6,019 nucleotides of DNA, taken from contig DHIR01000075.1 of the NCBI GenBank assembly GCA_002403905.1, positions 554 through 6,572 of the forward strand, given 5' to 3'. Positions 5,500-6,019 of the stretch are shown here, in pieces. Origin of the DNA: Mucilaginibacter sp. UBA4741. Lineage in GTDB: Bacteria; Bacteroidota; Bacteroidia; Sphingobacteriales; Sphingobacteriaceae. The notes under the pieces are model-generated. The model saw nothing but the letters and a program-made list of their open reading frames with translations. It made no database searches and was not told the origin of the DNA. Numbering within the stretch: position 1 is the first letter of the stretch; the number at the start of each line of letters is the position of its first letter. Both the position numbers and the translations under genes were made by a program.

Positions 5500-6019
5500 C
5501 TATAAAACTAAGGATAATTCGCAAGTGTAGGTATCTATTTCGTCGCGGATGTCTAAATTATATTTGCCGGGGTATAGCAAATCTAATCTGCGCTTAACAT
5601 TATTTAAGCCGATACCGCCCAGTGCATCGCGGTTATTAGTGTGTTTTTTATTTTGGATATAAAACTGTAAATGTTGGTGATCAACATTGATCAATAGTTT
5701 AATAGGTGTCAATGAATCATTAGCTATGCCGTGTTTAAAAGCATTTTCAATAAAAGCTATTAACAGCAGGGGCACTATTTGCTGATCGGTTACCTGGCCA
5801 TCTATCTTAAAATCAATATAAGCGTTATTGCCAAAACGTATTTTTTGCAGGTCGATGTAGTTTTGCAGGTACTGTAACTCTTTAGACAGATCAACCTTAT
5901 TATCATTACACTCATACAGCATATAGCGCATTATCTCTGATAATTTAAGGATAGCGCCCGGCGTATTTTCTGAGTGCTGGTAAGCCAGCGAATAGATACT
6001 GTTTAACGAGTTAAATAAA
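5500..6019 (-). CDS. LytS/YehU-type sensor histidine kinase, 5' end outside the window
   Basis: The frame is open from the right edge to the TAG at 5500-5502, with 172 visible residues. The first visible codons read LFNSLNSIYSLAYQ, the part of the His_kinase (PF06580) H-box that follows the phosphoacceptor histidine in the usual PHFLFN motif, so the histidine lies about two codons beyond the edge. After it come the conserved helix ending RYMLYEC and the YLQNYIDLQKIRFG segment, then the ATPase N-box IENAFKHG (visible residues about 90-97), and the G-box GGIGLNNVKRRLDLLYPG (about 134-151). The methionine encoded at 5931 is internal, not the start. The missing N-terminus would normally contain several membrane helices or a sensor region. 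The kinase phosphorylates the regulator encoded 1 bp downstream; the signal is unknown. Confidence 0.95.
   Translation of the reverse strand, partial: LFNSLNSIYSLAYQHSENTPGAILKLSEIMRYMLYECNDNKVDLSKELQYLQNYIDLQKIRFGNNAYIDFKIDGQVTDQQIVPLLLIAFIENAFKHGIANDSLTPIKLLINVDHQHLQFYIQNKKHTNNRDALGGIGLNNVKRRLDLLYPGKYNLDIRDEIDTYTCELSLVL

Overview
The window looks like the chromosome of a Bacteroidota bacterium of the Sphingobacteriaceae type (Mucilaginibacter or Pedobacter relatives). The evidence is moderately AT-rich coding DNA, A-rich leaders without Shine-Dalgarno sequences, -7 boxes of the Bacteroidota form TAnnTTTG, a LytS/LytTR two-component pair of the kind common in that phylum, and a C-rich intergenic repeat. 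The family-level placement is an impression; the phylum is much safer.

Layout. Positions 1-1184 (minus strand) hold a lipid kinase of the diacylglycerol kinase/YegS family followed 3 bp later by a SUI1/YciH-type translation factor that runs off the left edge. A divergent intergenic region (1185-1370) carries back-to-back candidate promoters and, on the plus strand, a sequence I recognise as a SAM-II riboswitch. It leads into metK (1371-2621, S-adenosylmethionine synthase), so the enzyme that makes SAM is probably controlled by a SAM-sensing RNA. A strong intrinsic terminator (2650-2679) closes metK. Three plus-strand genes follow with short gaps: an exported DUF3347-like protein, a Nudix hydrolase of the ADP-ribose pyrophosphatase type, and a PlsC-type acyltransferase. 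On the minus strand, from the right edge, come a LytS-type sensor kinase (5' end outside the window) and its LytTR response regulator, 1 bp apart.

Between the converging plsC and LytTR genes lies a 178-bp composite inverted repeat (4589-4766): GC-rich CCCCC-TGAA-GGGGG hairpin units facing each other at the ends and an AT-rich 37-bp imperfect palindrome inside. The stop codons of both flanking genes lie inside the end units.

Most genes are ordinary housekeeping or signalling genes. The parts most worth a second look are the SAM-II riboswitch with its extra loop hairpin and possible alternative pairing to the metK leader, and the composite repeat that supplies stop codons to both neighbours. 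I saw no CRISPR array, tRNA, rRNA, transposase or defence system.
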